Shown here: in pieces, positions 42,305 through 51,180 of the stretch
How positions within the stretch are numbered: position 1 is the first letter of the stretch
How the letters are laid out: every line of letters starts with the position of its first letter
Origin: an uncultured Lachnobacterium sp.
GTDB taxonomy: Bacteria > Bacillota > Clostridia > Lachnospirales > Lachnospiraceae
Direction: 5' to 3'
NCBI GenBank assembly: GCA_900550545.1
Contig: URSS01000006.1
Span: 1-64,000, forward strand
DNA length: 64,000 nucleotides
Position numbers and translations under genes: made by a program
The notes under the pieces: generated by a model
Seen by the model: the letters and a program-made list of their open reading frames with translations, nothing else
Databases searched by the model: none
What the model was told of the DNA's origin: nothing

Positions 42305-43015
42305 TTGGGTAACGGGAAGGAAACAACGCAGGAACAGGAAAGGAAAAATGAACAGATTATTGAGATGGGAGAAGCGATACTTGGTGAAAAGAGAAACAAA
42401 CACGTTATTTATCTGTTGTCGATCATCGGGGAAATTGAAGGACATGATTGTTTGCCGCCAACATCAAAAACAACCAAGTATGAGCATGTGCTTCCGAAAC
42501 TTGCGACAGTTGAAGATGATGACAATATTGATGGCGTGCTTCTTTTATTAAATACTATGGGTGGGGATGTGGAAAGCGGTCTTGCCATTGCAGAAATGAT
42601 AGCATCTATGAGCAAACCAACGGTGTCGCTTGTCTTAGGTGGAAGCCACTCAATCGGGGTCCCATTGGCCGTATCCACCGATTATTCGTTGATTGTCCCA
42701 AGCGGCACTATGGTAATCCACCCGGTAAGAATGAGCGGTACTGTCATTGGGGCAAGACAGACGTATGATTATTTTCAGCAAATGCAGGATCGTATCATTG
42801 GATTTATTACATCACACTGTACAGTTACACCGCAGCAGGTAGAAAAAATGATGATGAACACACAGATGCTGACGAAAGATCTTGGGACGATTCTGGTTGG
42901 AAAGCAGGCAGTTGATCTTGGGATTATTGATGCCGTAGGTGGAATTTCCGATGCCTTTTCCAAATTATATCAGCTTATAGATACAAAAAACAGTAATATA
43001 AGATCTGATTTTTAA
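42305..43015 (+). CDS. ClpP-like serine protease (TepA/YmfB type)
   Basis: The 236-residue protein has the ClpP fold signature: LLLLNTMGGDVESGLAIAEMI, the catalytic Ser in LGGSHSIGVPLA, and IHPVRMSGTVIGARQ with the probable His. It resembles TepA, a non-ClpX-dependent ClpP relative next to ftsK/spoIIIE in Bacillus, and here ftsK follows too. The start is TTG at 42305, with AAGGAGGA five bases upstream; the 14 codons further upstream carry no site. Confidence 0.88.
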   Translation: MGNGKETTQEQERKNEQIIEMGEAILGEKRNKHVIYLLSIIGEIEGHDCLPPTSKTTKYEHVLPKLATVEDDDNIDGVLLLLNTMGGDVESGLAIAEMIASMSKPTVSLVLGGSHSIGVPLAVSTDYSLIVPSGTMVIHPVRMSGTVIGARQTYDYFQQMQDRIIGFITSHCTVTPQQVEKMMMNTQMLTKDLGTILVGKQAVDLGIIDAVGGISDAFSKLYQLIDTKNSNIRSDF

Positions 43016-43039
43016 GGAACAGATTTTCGAAAGCAGTGG

Positions 43040-43068
43040 ATGACATTCGACTGAAAATATGCTACAAT
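43040..43068 (+). promoter_or_regulatory. Promoter for ftsK
   Basis: ATGACA (43040-43045) and TACAAT (43063-43068) are 17 bp apart, with TG one base before the -10. Confidence 0.65.
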
Positions 43069-43101
43069 AAATTTTATTGTTAGCGTAAGGAGTGTTTTTT
43101 C

Positions 43102-45714
43102 ATGGCTACGGGGAACCGTAAAACATCAAATAATAGAAATCGGAATAAAAGTAATACAAACAGTAGAAAAAGACAGGGTAAAAAGGAGCGAATGGCGGAG
43201 ATTGAAAAGGCCGAAGCTTTTCGTACAGAAGTAATTCTCTGGATTATTGTAGCAGTATCGCTACTTCTTTTTATCAGTAATATAGGCTTTGGAGGTGTAG
43301 TAGGGCGTGGAGTCAGTCATGTCCTTTTCGGACTTTTTGGACTTATGGCATATGTATTGCCGGTTTTATTGTTAGTAGGCAGCTTTTTTGCTGTTTCTAA
43401 TAAAGGAAATATGCATGCCTCCGTCAAATTGGTTGCTGGAACTGTTTTTGCAGTATTTATGTGTATGTTTATGTCTCTGGCAATCAGTAGTGGCGAAGTA
43501 TTAGATCCGATACAGGCGTTTACTTACTGCTCAGATCGAAAGAATGGTGGTGGAATCATCGGAGGCTTTCTAGCCTTTTATTTTGTGAAAGCATTTGGCT
43601 TTATTGGTTCCTACATTATAGATATTATTGTGCTGATTGTCTGTCTGGTGCTTATCACGGAAAAATCTGCATTGAAAGGCATGCAAAAAGGAGGCCAGAA
43701 AGTATACGAATCCGCGAAGGAAAACAATGAACGTTATAAGGAGTATCGTGAATATAAAGCTCAGGAACGCCAGAACAGGCGCATGGACCATAAAGTTTCC
43801 GGTGTCTCAATCGATACCAAGATTGAAGGGAAAAAGTCCAAAAACAAAAAGTCGGATGAGTTAGGTGAAATTACAGATACCCAGGAATTGCCAAAGGTTC
43901 AAAAGGCAGACAAGATCGCTCTTTCCGCAGATCCACATGAGGCCTTTGCCAATGATATTTCAAAAGTGGAACCTGTTTTTGCAGGGGAGATTTTTCCACC
44001 GGCAGAACCTGTGATCTCTGGAGATTTTGTGGAGGATGATGTTTCTTTGGCAAAAGAAGAAATTCCGTCTGTTTCCGCAAAGGAAAAAGTGGAATCTCCA
44101 GCACCTTTGCAGGAGCAGCCGGCTGTGAAAGCCGTAAAGAAAAAAGTGAAACCATCCGAGGCGGAAGTATCTGACGGTATTGCAGATGTTGTACAGGAAA
44201 TGGAACAGATGCAGCCGTTGGAACACAAATATGTATATCCGCCGATTGATCTTCTGAAAGCAGGATCCGGTAAAAAATCTGCAAATACAGAAAGTCAGCT
44301 GCGCGAGACCGCAAACAAGCTGCAACAGACATTGAAAACGTTCGGAGTCAATGTAACTGTGACAAATATCAGTTGCGGTCCGGCTGTCACACGGTATGAA
44401 ATCCAGCCGGAGATGGGCGTAAAAGTCAGCAAAATCGTTGGACTTGCAGATGATATCAAGTTAAACCTCGCAGCGGCTGACATTCGAATTGAGGCACCGA
44501 TTCCTGGAAAAGCAGCAGTTGGAATTGAAGTACCAAACAAAGAGAATGTTATGGTGGCATTCCGTGATCTTATTGATTCCAAAGAATTCCAAGAATCAAA
44601 GTCAAAAATAAGTTTTGCAGTAGGAAAAGATATCTCCGGAAAAACAAAAGTTGCAGATATTGCAAAGATGCCACATCTTCTGATTGCAGGAGCAACCGGA
44701 TCCGGTAAATCCGTATGTATCAATACGATTATCATGAGTATTCTTTACAAAGCGGACCCGAATGAAGTGAAACTTTTGATGATTGACCCGAAAGTCGTGG
44801 AACTAAGTGTATACAATGGAATTCCTCATTTGATGATTCCAGTTGTTACTGATCCGAAGAAAGCAGCAGGTGCTTTAAACTGGGCTGTTGCAGAAATGAC
44901 AGAACGTTACGAAAAATTTGCAGAAGCAAATGTACGTGAAATTAATGGATACAATGCAAAAGTGGATTCCATTGAAGTGCCGGAAGGCCAGGAACGTCCA
45001 CAGAAGATGCCTCAGATTGTCATTATCGTGGACGAACTTGCAGATTTGATGATGGTTGCCTCGAACGATGTGGAACAGGCAATCTGTCGTCTGGCACAGC
45101 TGGCGCGAGCTGCCGGTATCCATCTTGTGATTGCTACACAGCGTCCGTCCGTAAATGTTATTACAGGTCTGATTAAAGCAAATATGCCAAGCCGCATTGC
45201 CTTTGCAGTTACTTCTGGTGTGGATTCACGTACCATTCTTGATATGAATGGTGCCGAGAAACTCCTTGGAAAAGGTGATATGCTGTTCGATCCACAGGGA
45301 TCACCAAAACCAGTGCGTGTGCAAGGCGCTTTTGTTTCGGATGAAGAAGTTTCAGCCGTTGTAGAATTTATCACACAAAATAATGCTCCGGCACAATATA
45401 GTGACCATGTACAGAAAAAGATGGATGATCTGCAGTCTTCTGGAGGTAATGGAAGTGTTACAATTTCCGATAATGATAATGCAGATGATGGAAAAGATTC
45501 TTATTTTTCTGAGGCGGCAAAAATTATTGTCGATAAGGAAAAGGCATCGATCGGCATGCTGCAAAGATATTTAAAGGTCGGTTTTAACCGTGCCGCCCGC
45601 ATTATGGATCAGCTGGAAGAAGCAGGAATCGTCGGACCGGAAGAGGGCACAAAGCCGCGAAAGGTATTGATGACAAAAGAGGAATATGAAACTTATATTG
45701 ACGAGAATCCATAA
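43102..45714 (+). CDS. ftsK: DNA translocase FtsK/SpoIIIE
   Basis: The 870-residue protein pumps chromosomal DNA at the division or spore septum. It has a basic N terminus, about four membrane segments (residues 35-190), a 200-residue low-complexity linker, then the motor: GATGSGKSV Walker A near residue 533, IVIIVDELADLMM Walker B, RLAQLARAAGIHLVIATQRPSV, and a C-terminal gamma winged helix (ASIGMLQRYLKVGFNRAARIMDQLE). Whether it is the division or the sporulation paralogue cannot be said from one gene. Confidence 0.95.
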   Translation: MATGNRKTSNNRNRNKSNTNSRKRQGKKERMAEIEKAEAFRTEVILWIIVAVSLLLFISNIGFGGVVGRGVSHVLFGLFGLMAYVLPVLLLVGSFFAVSNKGNMHASVKLVAGTVFAVFMCMFMSLAISSGEVLDPIQAFTYCSDRKNGGGIIGGFLAFYFVKAFGFIGSYIIDIIVLIVCLVLITEKSALKGMQKGGQKVYESAKENNERYKEYREYKAQERQNRRMDHKVSGVSIDTKIEGKKSKNKKSDELGEITDTQELPKVQKADKIALSADPHEAFANDISKVEPVFAGEIFPPAEPVISGDFVEDDVSLAKEEIPSVSAKEKVESPAPLQEQPAVKAVKKKVKPSEAEVSDGIADVVQEMEQMQPLEHKYVYPPIDLLKAGSGKKSANTESQLRETANKLQQTLKTFGVNVTVTNISCGPAVTRYEIQPEMGVKVSKIVGLADDIKLNLAAADIRIEAPIPGKAAVGIEVPNKENVMVAFRDLIDSKEFQESKSKISFAVGKDISGKTKVADIAKMPHLLIAGATGSGKSVCINTIIMSILYKADPNEVKLLMIDPKVVELSVYNGIPHLMIPVVTDPKKAAGALNWAVAEMTERYEKFAEANVREINGYNAKVDSIEVPEGQERPQKMPQIVIIVDELADLMMVASNDVEQAICRLAQLARAAGIHLVIATQRPSVNVITGLIKANMPSRIAFAVTSGVDSRTILDMNGAEKLLGKGDMLFDPQGSPKPVRVQGAFVSDEEVSAVVEFITQNNAPAQYSDHVQKKMDDLQSSGGNGSVTISDNDNADDGKDSYFSEAAKIIVDKEKASIGMLQRYLKVGFNRAARIMDQLEEAGIVGPEEGTKPRKVLMTKEEYETYIDENP

Positions 45715-45829
45715 CATTGGGTATGATATATTCTGTGGAATATAGATTATGCCAGCTTTTGGCGGAAAAATGACAGGTATTTATTTGATTTATTTCAGAA
45801 TACATATTAGGCATTAAGGAGGAAAAATT

Positions 45830-47500
45830 ATGAAAAGTGATATTCAAATTGCGCAGGAAGCAACTATGCAGCCAATCAAAGAGGTAGCAGCATCTATTGG
45901 TATTGCAGAGGATGATATTGAATTATATGGGAAATACAAAGCAAAGATTTCTGATGAGTTAATTGAGCGAAGTAAAAACAACCCGGATGGAAAACTGATT
46001 CTTGTTACTGCAATTAACCCAACTCCGGCAGGAGAGGGAAAGACAACCATTACGGTCGGTTTGGGACAGGCATTTGGTAAGCTTGGAAAGAAAGCAATCA
46101 TCGCTTTACGTGAGCCTTCCCTTGGACCATGTTTTGGTATCAAAGGTGGAGCCGCAGGAGGTGGATACTCTCAGGTTGTACCGATGGAAGATCTGAATCT
46201 TCATTTTACTGGAGATTTTCATGCTATCACGTCAGCAAATAACTTACTTGCCGCTCTTTTGGATAATCATATTCAGCAAGGCAATGAACTTGGCATCGAT
46301 CCAAGACAGATTGTATGGAAACGTTGCCTTGATATGAATGACCGTGTTCTGCGTAATGTAGTTGTTGGTTTGGGTAACAAAATGGATGGAATGGTGCGTG
46401 AAGATCATTTCGTAATTACAGTAGCTTCTGAAATAATGGCAATCTTATGCCTGGCAGTAGATATGAATGATCTGAAGCGTCGTCTTGGAAGAATTATTGT
46501 TGCCTATACTTTTGATGGCAAACCAGTGACTGCAGATGACTTACAAGCAACCGGATCTATGGCTGCTTTATTGAAAGATGCATTAAAGCCGAATTTGATC
46601 CAGACACTGGAGCACACACCGGCATTTGTTCATGGCGGACCGTTTGCAAATATCGCACACGGATGCAACAGTGTACGTGCAACCTGTACTGCTTTAAAAC
46701 TTGCGGATTATGTCATTACAGAAGCTGGATTTGGTGCTGACCTTGGTGCGGAAAAATTCTTTGACATCAAGTGCCGCAAAGCAGGACTTAAGCCGGATGC
46801 GGTTGTACTTGTGGCAACGATCCGTGCATTAAAATACAATGGTGGTGTACCGAAGGATGAACTTTCCGCTCCAAATCTTGAAGCTTTAAAGAAGGGCATT
46901 GTAAATTTGGAAAAACATATTGAAAATCTTCAGAAATTTGGAGTTCCGGTTGTAGTAACATTAAATTCTTTTGTTACTGATACGGATGAAGAGACTGCAT
47001 TTGTCGAAAAATTCTGCAAAGACAGAGATTGTGAATTTGCACTTGCAGAAGTATGGGAAAAAGGCGGCGAAGGCGGTGTCGCGCTTGCAAACAAAGTATT
47101 AGAAACATTAGAGATAAAGAAGAGCAACTTTAAGCCTTTATATGAAGATGACTTATCGATAAAGGAAAAGATTGAAAAAGTTGCAAAAGAAATTTATGGC
47201 GCAGATGGTGTTACATATGCACCTGCTGCAGAACGTGAATTAAAGAGAATCACAGATCTTGGAATGGACAAATTCCCGGTATGTATGGCAAAGACACAGT
47301 ATTCACTTTCTGATGACGCAAAGAAACTTGGTCGTCCAACTGGATTTAAGATTAATGTCCGTGAAGTATATGTTTCTGCCGGAGCAGGCTTTGTTGTAGC
47401 CATCAATGGAGCAATCATGACTATGCCGGGACTTCCAAAGAAGCCGGCAGCATATCAGATCGATGTGAATGATGACGGTGTCATCACAGGGCTTTTCTAA
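45830..47500 (+). CDS. fhs: Formate-tetrahydrofolate ligase
   Basis: This ATP-dependent enzyme makes 10-formyl-THF from formate. The 556-residue protein has the P-loop-like TPAGEGKTTITVGLGQA near residues 64-80, EPSLGPCFGIKGGAAGGGYSQV, and FVHGGPFANIAHGCNS. The length is normal. AAGGAGG precedes the ATG. folD follows after 14 bp, linking formate to the methylene-THF pool for purines, glycine or the Wood-Ljungdahl methyl branch. Confidence 0.98.
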   Translation: MKSDIQIAQEATMQPIKEVAASIGIAEDDIELYGKYKAKISDELIERSKNNPDGKLILVTAINPTPAGEGKTTITVGLGQAFGKLGKKAIIALREPSLGPCFGIKGGAAGGGYSQVVPMEDLNLHFTGDFHAITSANNLLAALLDNHIQQGNELGIDPRQIVWKRCLDMNDRVLRNVVVGLGNKMDGMVREDHFVITVASEIMAILCLAVDMNDLKRRLGRIIVAYTFDGKPVTADDLQATGSMAALLKDALKPNLIQTLEHTPAFVHGGPFANIAHGCNSVRATCTALKLADYVITEAGFGADLGAEKFFDIKCRKAGLKPDAVVLVATIRALKYNGGVPKDELSAPNLEALKKGIVNLEKHIENLQKFGVPVVVTLNSFVTDTDEETAFVEKFCKDRDCEFALAEVWEKGGEGGVALANKVLETLEIKKSNFKPLYEDDLSIKEKIEKVAKEIYGADGVTYAPAAERELKRITDLGMDKFPVCMAKTQYSLSDDAKKLGRPTGFKINVREVYVSAGAGFVVAINGAIMTMPGLPKKPAAYQIDVNDDGVITGLF

Positions 47501-47514
47501 GGAGAGAATAAGAT

Positions 47515-48360
47515 ATGGCAAAGATAATTGACGGAAAACAGATTTCTAAGGATATCAAAGAAGAATTAAAGCAGGAAGTGGCAGAACTCGCCAGTCAGGG
47601 ACGCAAATGTTGTCTGGCAGTGATTCAGGTAGGAAATGATCCGGCTTCTTCCGTATATGTAGGAAACAAAAAGAAGGCATGTGCCTATATTGGTATTGAA
47701 TCATTAGCTTATGAATTGCCAGAAGAGACAACCGAAGAAGAGTTACTGGCTTTGATTGAGAAACTGAATGCAGACCCACAGGTCCATGGCATTTTATGTC
47801 AGCTTCCTTTACCAAAGCATATCAATGAAGACAAAGTCGTTAAGGCAATTTCACCGAAGAAGGATGTGGATGGATTCCATCCGCAGAATGTAGGCGCACT
47901 CGTGATCGGAGAGCAGGGCTTTGTTTCCTGTACCCCAGCGGGCATTATTCAATTGTTAAAACGAAGCAATATTGAAATTGAAGGAAAACATTGTGTCGTG
48001 ATTGGACGCAGTAATATCGTCGGCAAACCGATGTCTTTACTTATGCTGCGTGAGAATGCAACTGTTACCATCTGTCATTCCAGAACAAAAAATATTAAAG
48101 AAATCTGTCGTGAAGCAGATATTTTAATTGTTGCGATCGGCAAACCACAGTTCATCGGCGCAGATTATATAAAAGATGGAGCGGTCGTTATTGATGTAGG
48201 AATTCACCGTGATGAAAACAACAAACTTTGCGGAGATGTGAAATACGATGAAGTAGAACCGAAAGCATCTTACATTACTCCGGTTCCGGGTGGCGTTGGA
48301 CCAATGACAATTGCTATGCTGATGCATAACTGTGTAGAGGCAATGAAATTATATTCATAA
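47515..48360 (+). CDS. folD: Methylene-THF dehydrogenase/cyclohydrolase
   Basis: FolD interconverts methenyl- and methylene-THF. The 281-residue protein has the YVGNKKKACAYIGI lysine motif near residue 50, VHGILCQLPLP, VDGFHP, and the NADP-binding VIGRSNIVGKPMSLLM near residue 161, plus PVPGGVGPMT near the C terminus. It is cotranscribed with fhs and probably with the zinc-ribbon protein 15 bp downstream. Confidence 0.98.
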   Translation: MAKIIDGKQISKDIKEELKQEVAELASQGRKCCLAVIQVGNDPASSVYVGNKKKACAYIGIESLAYELPEETTEEELLALIEKLNADPQVHGILCQLPLPKHINEDKVVKAISPKKDVDGFHPQNVGALVIGEQGFVSCTPAGIIQLLKRSNIEIEGKHCVVIGRSNIVGKPMSLLMLRENATVTICHSRTKNIKEICREADILIVAIGKPQFIGADYIKDGAVVIDVGIHRDENNKLCGDVKYDEVEPKASYITPVPGGVGPMTIAMLMHNCVEAMKLYS

Positions 48361-48375
48361 AATAAGGGGATATTT

Positions 48376-49590
48376 ATGAAATGTATCTATTGTGGTAAAG
48401 AGCTTGCGGAAGGCGAACTTTTTTGCCCGGCATGCGGGAAAGCGGTACAGATTGTACCTGACTATAACGTATATGACGATGATTACCTGAAAGAAGTGCT
48501 TGCACAGGAGAACCAGAAGAAAACGGCAACGACAGACATCAAGAAAAAAACGGCTTCTGTGACATCAACCGCACAACCTTCTGGAAAAGGAGCAAATCAA
48601 AAACAGAAAAAGAAGCAGATGATGATTATTGGAGGTGTTATCGCGGTAATCTGTGTGCTGGTTCTTGTTCTTGTACTTGTGGGCGCAGGAATTCAAAAAA
48701 AGCATGCAAACTCATTTGATTATCAGGTAAGTTTGGCAGAGGAAGCTTATAAAAAGGGAAATATGAATGATACAATTACTTATTACGAAAATGCATTATC
48801 ACTTGACAAGAACAATATAGAAGTTCGTCTGATTCTTGCTGGAATTTATGAAAAACAAAAGAATGATGATGCCGCGCTCGTGTTGTATCAGGAAGTTTTA
48901 AAAATCGACTCAGCGAATAGAGAGGCTTGTAAAGGACTGATTGCAATCTATGAAAAACAGAAAAATTATGATGCCATCATAGAATTATCTGATGCGGTGG
49001 ATACTAGTCTTGCAGATCTGTTTACGGATTATCAGGTACAGAAACCAAAATTCAGTATTGAATCTGGTGTATATGATGGAGCACAGACACTCATGTTATC
49101 ATCGGATGCTGGTGATTCTGTCTTTTATACAACAGATGGATCCGATCCGATGGAAAAGGGACTAATGTATACAAATCCAATTCCACTTGGGGAAAACAAT
49201 CATACGTATGTGATCAAAGCGGTGTGTATGAATGACAAGAATCTGTACAGTGATGTAGTAACAAATCAGTATCAGATTAAAATTCCGGCACCGGATATTC
49301 CAATCGTTACACCGGATGGTGGTGATTTTGGTGTGGAGACAACCGTTTCAGTTACAGTTCCAGACGGATGCAGCGCATATTATACATGGGATGGCTCGAC
49401 ACCAACATCTGCAAGCAGCCGCTATGCCGGTCCGCTTACAATTCCGGAAGGAAATAATGTGTTATCGGTTATTATGATTGATAATAAGACACATTTGTCA
49501 TCAGAAGTATATCGTGGCAATTTTATTTATTATGCAGAAGATTATGAAAATAATGAGGATGCAGAAGCAGAAGATGCTTTGGATGAGTAG
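48376..49590 (+). CDS. Zinc-ribbon, TPR and CHB_HEX_C-domain membrane protein
   Basis: The 404-residue protein starts with a zinc ribbon (CIYCGKELAEGELFCPACG), then a basic linker, one membrane segment (about residues 83-107), TPR-like repeats (about 120-220) with EAYKKGNMNDTITYYENALSLD and two IYEKQKN segments, and two C-terminal chitobiase/beta-hexosaminidase-type domains (FYTTDGSDP and YYTWDGSTP). The N terminus would be cytoplasmic and the repeats outside. The tail is acidic. Function is unknown; this multidomain form is common in Lachnospiraceae. Confidence 0.8.
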   Translation: MKCIYCGKELAEGELFCPACGKAVQIVPDYNVYDDDYLKEVLAQENQKKTATTDIKKKTASVTSTAQPSGKGANQKQKKKQMMIIGGVIAVICVLVLVLVLVGAGIQKKHANSFDYQVSLAEEAYKKGNMNDTITYYENALSLDKNNIEVRLILAGIYEKQKNDDAALVLYQEVLKIDSANREACKGLIAIYEKQKNYDAIIELSDAVDTSLADLFTDYQVQKPKFSIESGVYDGAQTLMLSSDAGDSVFYTTDGSDPMEKGLMYTNPIPLGENNHTYVIKAVCMNDKNLYSDVVTNQYQIKIPAPDIPIVTPDGGDFGVETTVSVTVPDGCSAYYTWDGSTPTSASSRYAGPLTIPEGNNVLSVIMIDNKTHLSSEVYRGNFIYYAEDYENNEDAEAEDALDE

Positions 49591-49601
49591 TTGAAGACAA
49601 G

Positions 49602-49633
49602 AAAAGAACCGACAGCAATTTGTCGGTTCTTTT
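49602..49633. terminator. Bidirectional terminator between the zinc-ribbon protein and xpt
   Basis: AAAAGAACCGACA (49602-49614) and TGTCGGTTCTTTT (49621-49633) pair around GCAATT, with T or A runs on both sides. Confidence 0.92.
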
Positions 49634-49644
49634 TTGGATCATAT

Positions 49645-50220
49645 TTATTCTTCAATAAACTCAATTTCGTTTTCTGCAAGATGACTGATTCTTGCAAGTG
49701 AATATACATCAAATCCCTGTGATACAAGTTTCTCATGACCAGGTTGAAATGATTTTTCGATAAGAATTCCGATTCCGCCGATTGTGGCATGTGCTTTACG
49801 AAGAAGACGAATCGCACCTGTTGCGGCTTCTCCGTTCGCAAGAAAGTCATCTATGATCAGTACATGATCATTTTCTGAAATATATTTTGATGAAAGTGTC
49901 AGCTCATAGCTGGTTCCTTTGGTAAAAGATGTAACTTCTGTTTGGAACAGATGATCATTTAATACCTTGGATGGCTGCTTCTTTAAAATGATGAGCGGAA
50001 GTCCCATACTCTGTGCTGTCATCAGTGCCGGAGCGATACCAGAACTTTCAATTGTTGCAATCTTTGTAATTCCACGATTTTTAAAATGATTGGCAAATTC
50101 TTCTCCAATATGTGCCATTAGTTCAGGGTCTACCTGATGATTGATAAAACTGTCTACCTTTAAGATGTCCTCGTTGATTGCGTTGCCATCTTTTTTGATT
50201 CTTTCCTGTAATTCTTTCAA
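49645..50220 (-). CDS. xpt: Xanthine phosphoribosyltransferase
   Basis: Xpt salvages xanthine to XMP. The 191-residue protein has the PRPP motif VLIIDDFLANGEAA near residues 120-133 and the family N-terminal region with VDSFINHQVDP. The start is TTG at 50220-50218, with AAGGA just upstream. Bacillus xpt is usually behind a purine riboswitch; no such element is seen here. A TATAAT-like -10 on the minus strand lies near 50270-50275. Confidence 0.93.
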   Translation of the reverse strand: MKELQERIKKDGNAINEDILKVDSFINHQVDPELMAHIGEEFANHFKNRGITKIATIESSGIAPALMTAQSMGLPLIILKKQPSKVLNDHLFQTEVTSFTKGTSYELTLSSKYISENDHVLIIDDFLANGEAATGAIRLLRKAHATIGGIGILIEKSFQPGHEKLVSQGFDVYSLARISHLAENEIEFIEE

Positions 50221-50327
50221 GATTCCTTACCTCGCAAAATAAATAGTATGTAGCATGTCTGCTTTTTGGTTATTATACCATTTTAGTATGAAAATTTACA
50301 TACCATATGTCTAAATTTTGTAAAAAC

Positions 50328-50357
50328 TTGTCAAAGAAGACAAATATATAGTAGAAT
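50328..50357 (+). promoter_or_regulatory. Promoter of rlmH, predicting a leaderless mRNA
   Basis: TTGTCA (50328-50333) and TAGAAT (50352-50357) are 18 bp apart. The expected start lies within a base or two of the ATG at 50364, and there is no ribosome site before it. Confidence 0.7.
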
Positions 50358-50363
50358 AGTAAA

Positions 50364-50843
50364 ATGAAAATCAGTATTGTATGTGTAGGAAAAATAAAAG
50401 AAAAATTTTATACGCAGGCAATTGCAGAATATGTAAAGCGCCTGAGCCGTTATTGTAACTTGAATATCATAGAAGTTGCTGACGAAAAAACCAAGGAACA
50501 GGCAACGGAAAATGAGATTGCAATTGTAAAACAAAAAGAAGGGGAACGCATTTTAAAATCGATTCGGGAGGATGGTTATGTGATTGCCCTTGCCATCAAT
50601 GGAAAAATGTTTGATTCAGTGGAACTCTCGGAAAAGATTGAAAAACTTGGTGTTCTTGGAACTAGCCATATCTATTTCGTAATCGGTGGTTCCCTTGGAC
50701 TTTCTGATCAAGTGTTAAAGAGAGCAAATTTTCATTTGAGCTTTTCCAAAATGACATTTCCACATCAGTTGATGCGGGTAATTTTATTAGAGCAGATTTA
50801 CCGTTCATACCGTATTATGAATCACGAACCTTATCATAAATAA
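50364..50843 (+). CDS. rlmH: 23S rRNA pseudouridine-1915 N3-methyltransferase
   Basis: RlmH methylates pseudouridine 1915 in helix 69 of 23S rRNA. The 159-residue SPOUT protein has the KISIVCVGKIKEKFY start, FVIGGSLGLS near residue 108 and the C-terminal HQLMRVILLEQIYRSYRIMNHEPYH. The length is normal. No Shine-Dalgarno sequence lies before the ATG, which is unusual in this window and fits the adjacent promoter. Confidence 0.97.
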   Translation: MKISIVCVGKIKEKFYTQAIAEYVKRLSRYCNLNIIEVADEKTKEQATENEIAIVKQKEGERILKSIREDGYVIALAINGKMFDSVELSEKIEKLGVLGTSHIYFVIGGSLGLSDQVLKRANFHLSFSKMTFPHQLMRVILLEQIYRSYRIMNHEPYHK

Positions 50844-50849
50844 GGATGC

Positions 50850-50878
50850 GCATAGGACAGACTGTTTTTTCATATAGT
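50850..50878 (+). promoter_or_regulatory. SigE-type sporulation promoter candidate for yqfC
   Basis: GCATAGG (50850-50856) and CATATAGT (50871-50878), 14 bp apart, resemble the mother-cell SigE consensus (KMATATT and CATACAnT). yqfC is SigE-controlled in Bacillus subtilis. Confidence 0.55.
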
Positions 50879-50883
50879 TAAGT

Positions 50884-51180
50884 ATGAAAAGCCATAAATC
50901 GAATCCGAATCATTCAAAACTGAAGACCGAACGTATGGTAGAGGAGCTTGAATTACCAAAAGATCTGTTTCTTGGGATGCCGCTCCTTTCCATGGACGGG
51001 AACCGGATGCTCTGCATTACCAATCATCGTGGAATCATCCGATACAGTCATGAGACAATCGTTGTTGCTTCCCGCTCCTATGGAATCGAAATTACAGGAA
51101 GGGAATTAATGATCCCGCGTTTTACACAGGACATTCTTGAAATTACCGGATACGTGGAAAGTGTTCGGTTTCTGTTATGA
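50884..51180 (+). CDS. yqfC: Sporulation protein YqfC
   Basis: The 98-residue protein resembles YqfC/YabP: MVEELELPKDLFLGMPLLSMDGNRMLCITNHRGI through YVESVRFL. Together with YqfD it is produced in the mother cell in sporulation. Its stop overlaps the yqfD start (ATGA). No ribosome site precedes the ATG; a SigE-like promoter ends six bases upstream, so this mRNA too may be leaderless. An internal ATG at 50935 would give a shorter protein and has no site either. Confidence 0.88.
   Translation: MKSHKSNPNHSKLKTERMVEELELPKDLFLGMPLLSMDGNRMLCITNHRGIIRYSHETIVVASRSYGIEITGRELMIPRFTQDILEITGYVESVRFLL

Noticed and set aside
50221..50363. Purine riboswitch before xpt
   Set aside because: The xpt leader shows no three-way junction core; only AT-rich DNA and a -10-like sequence.
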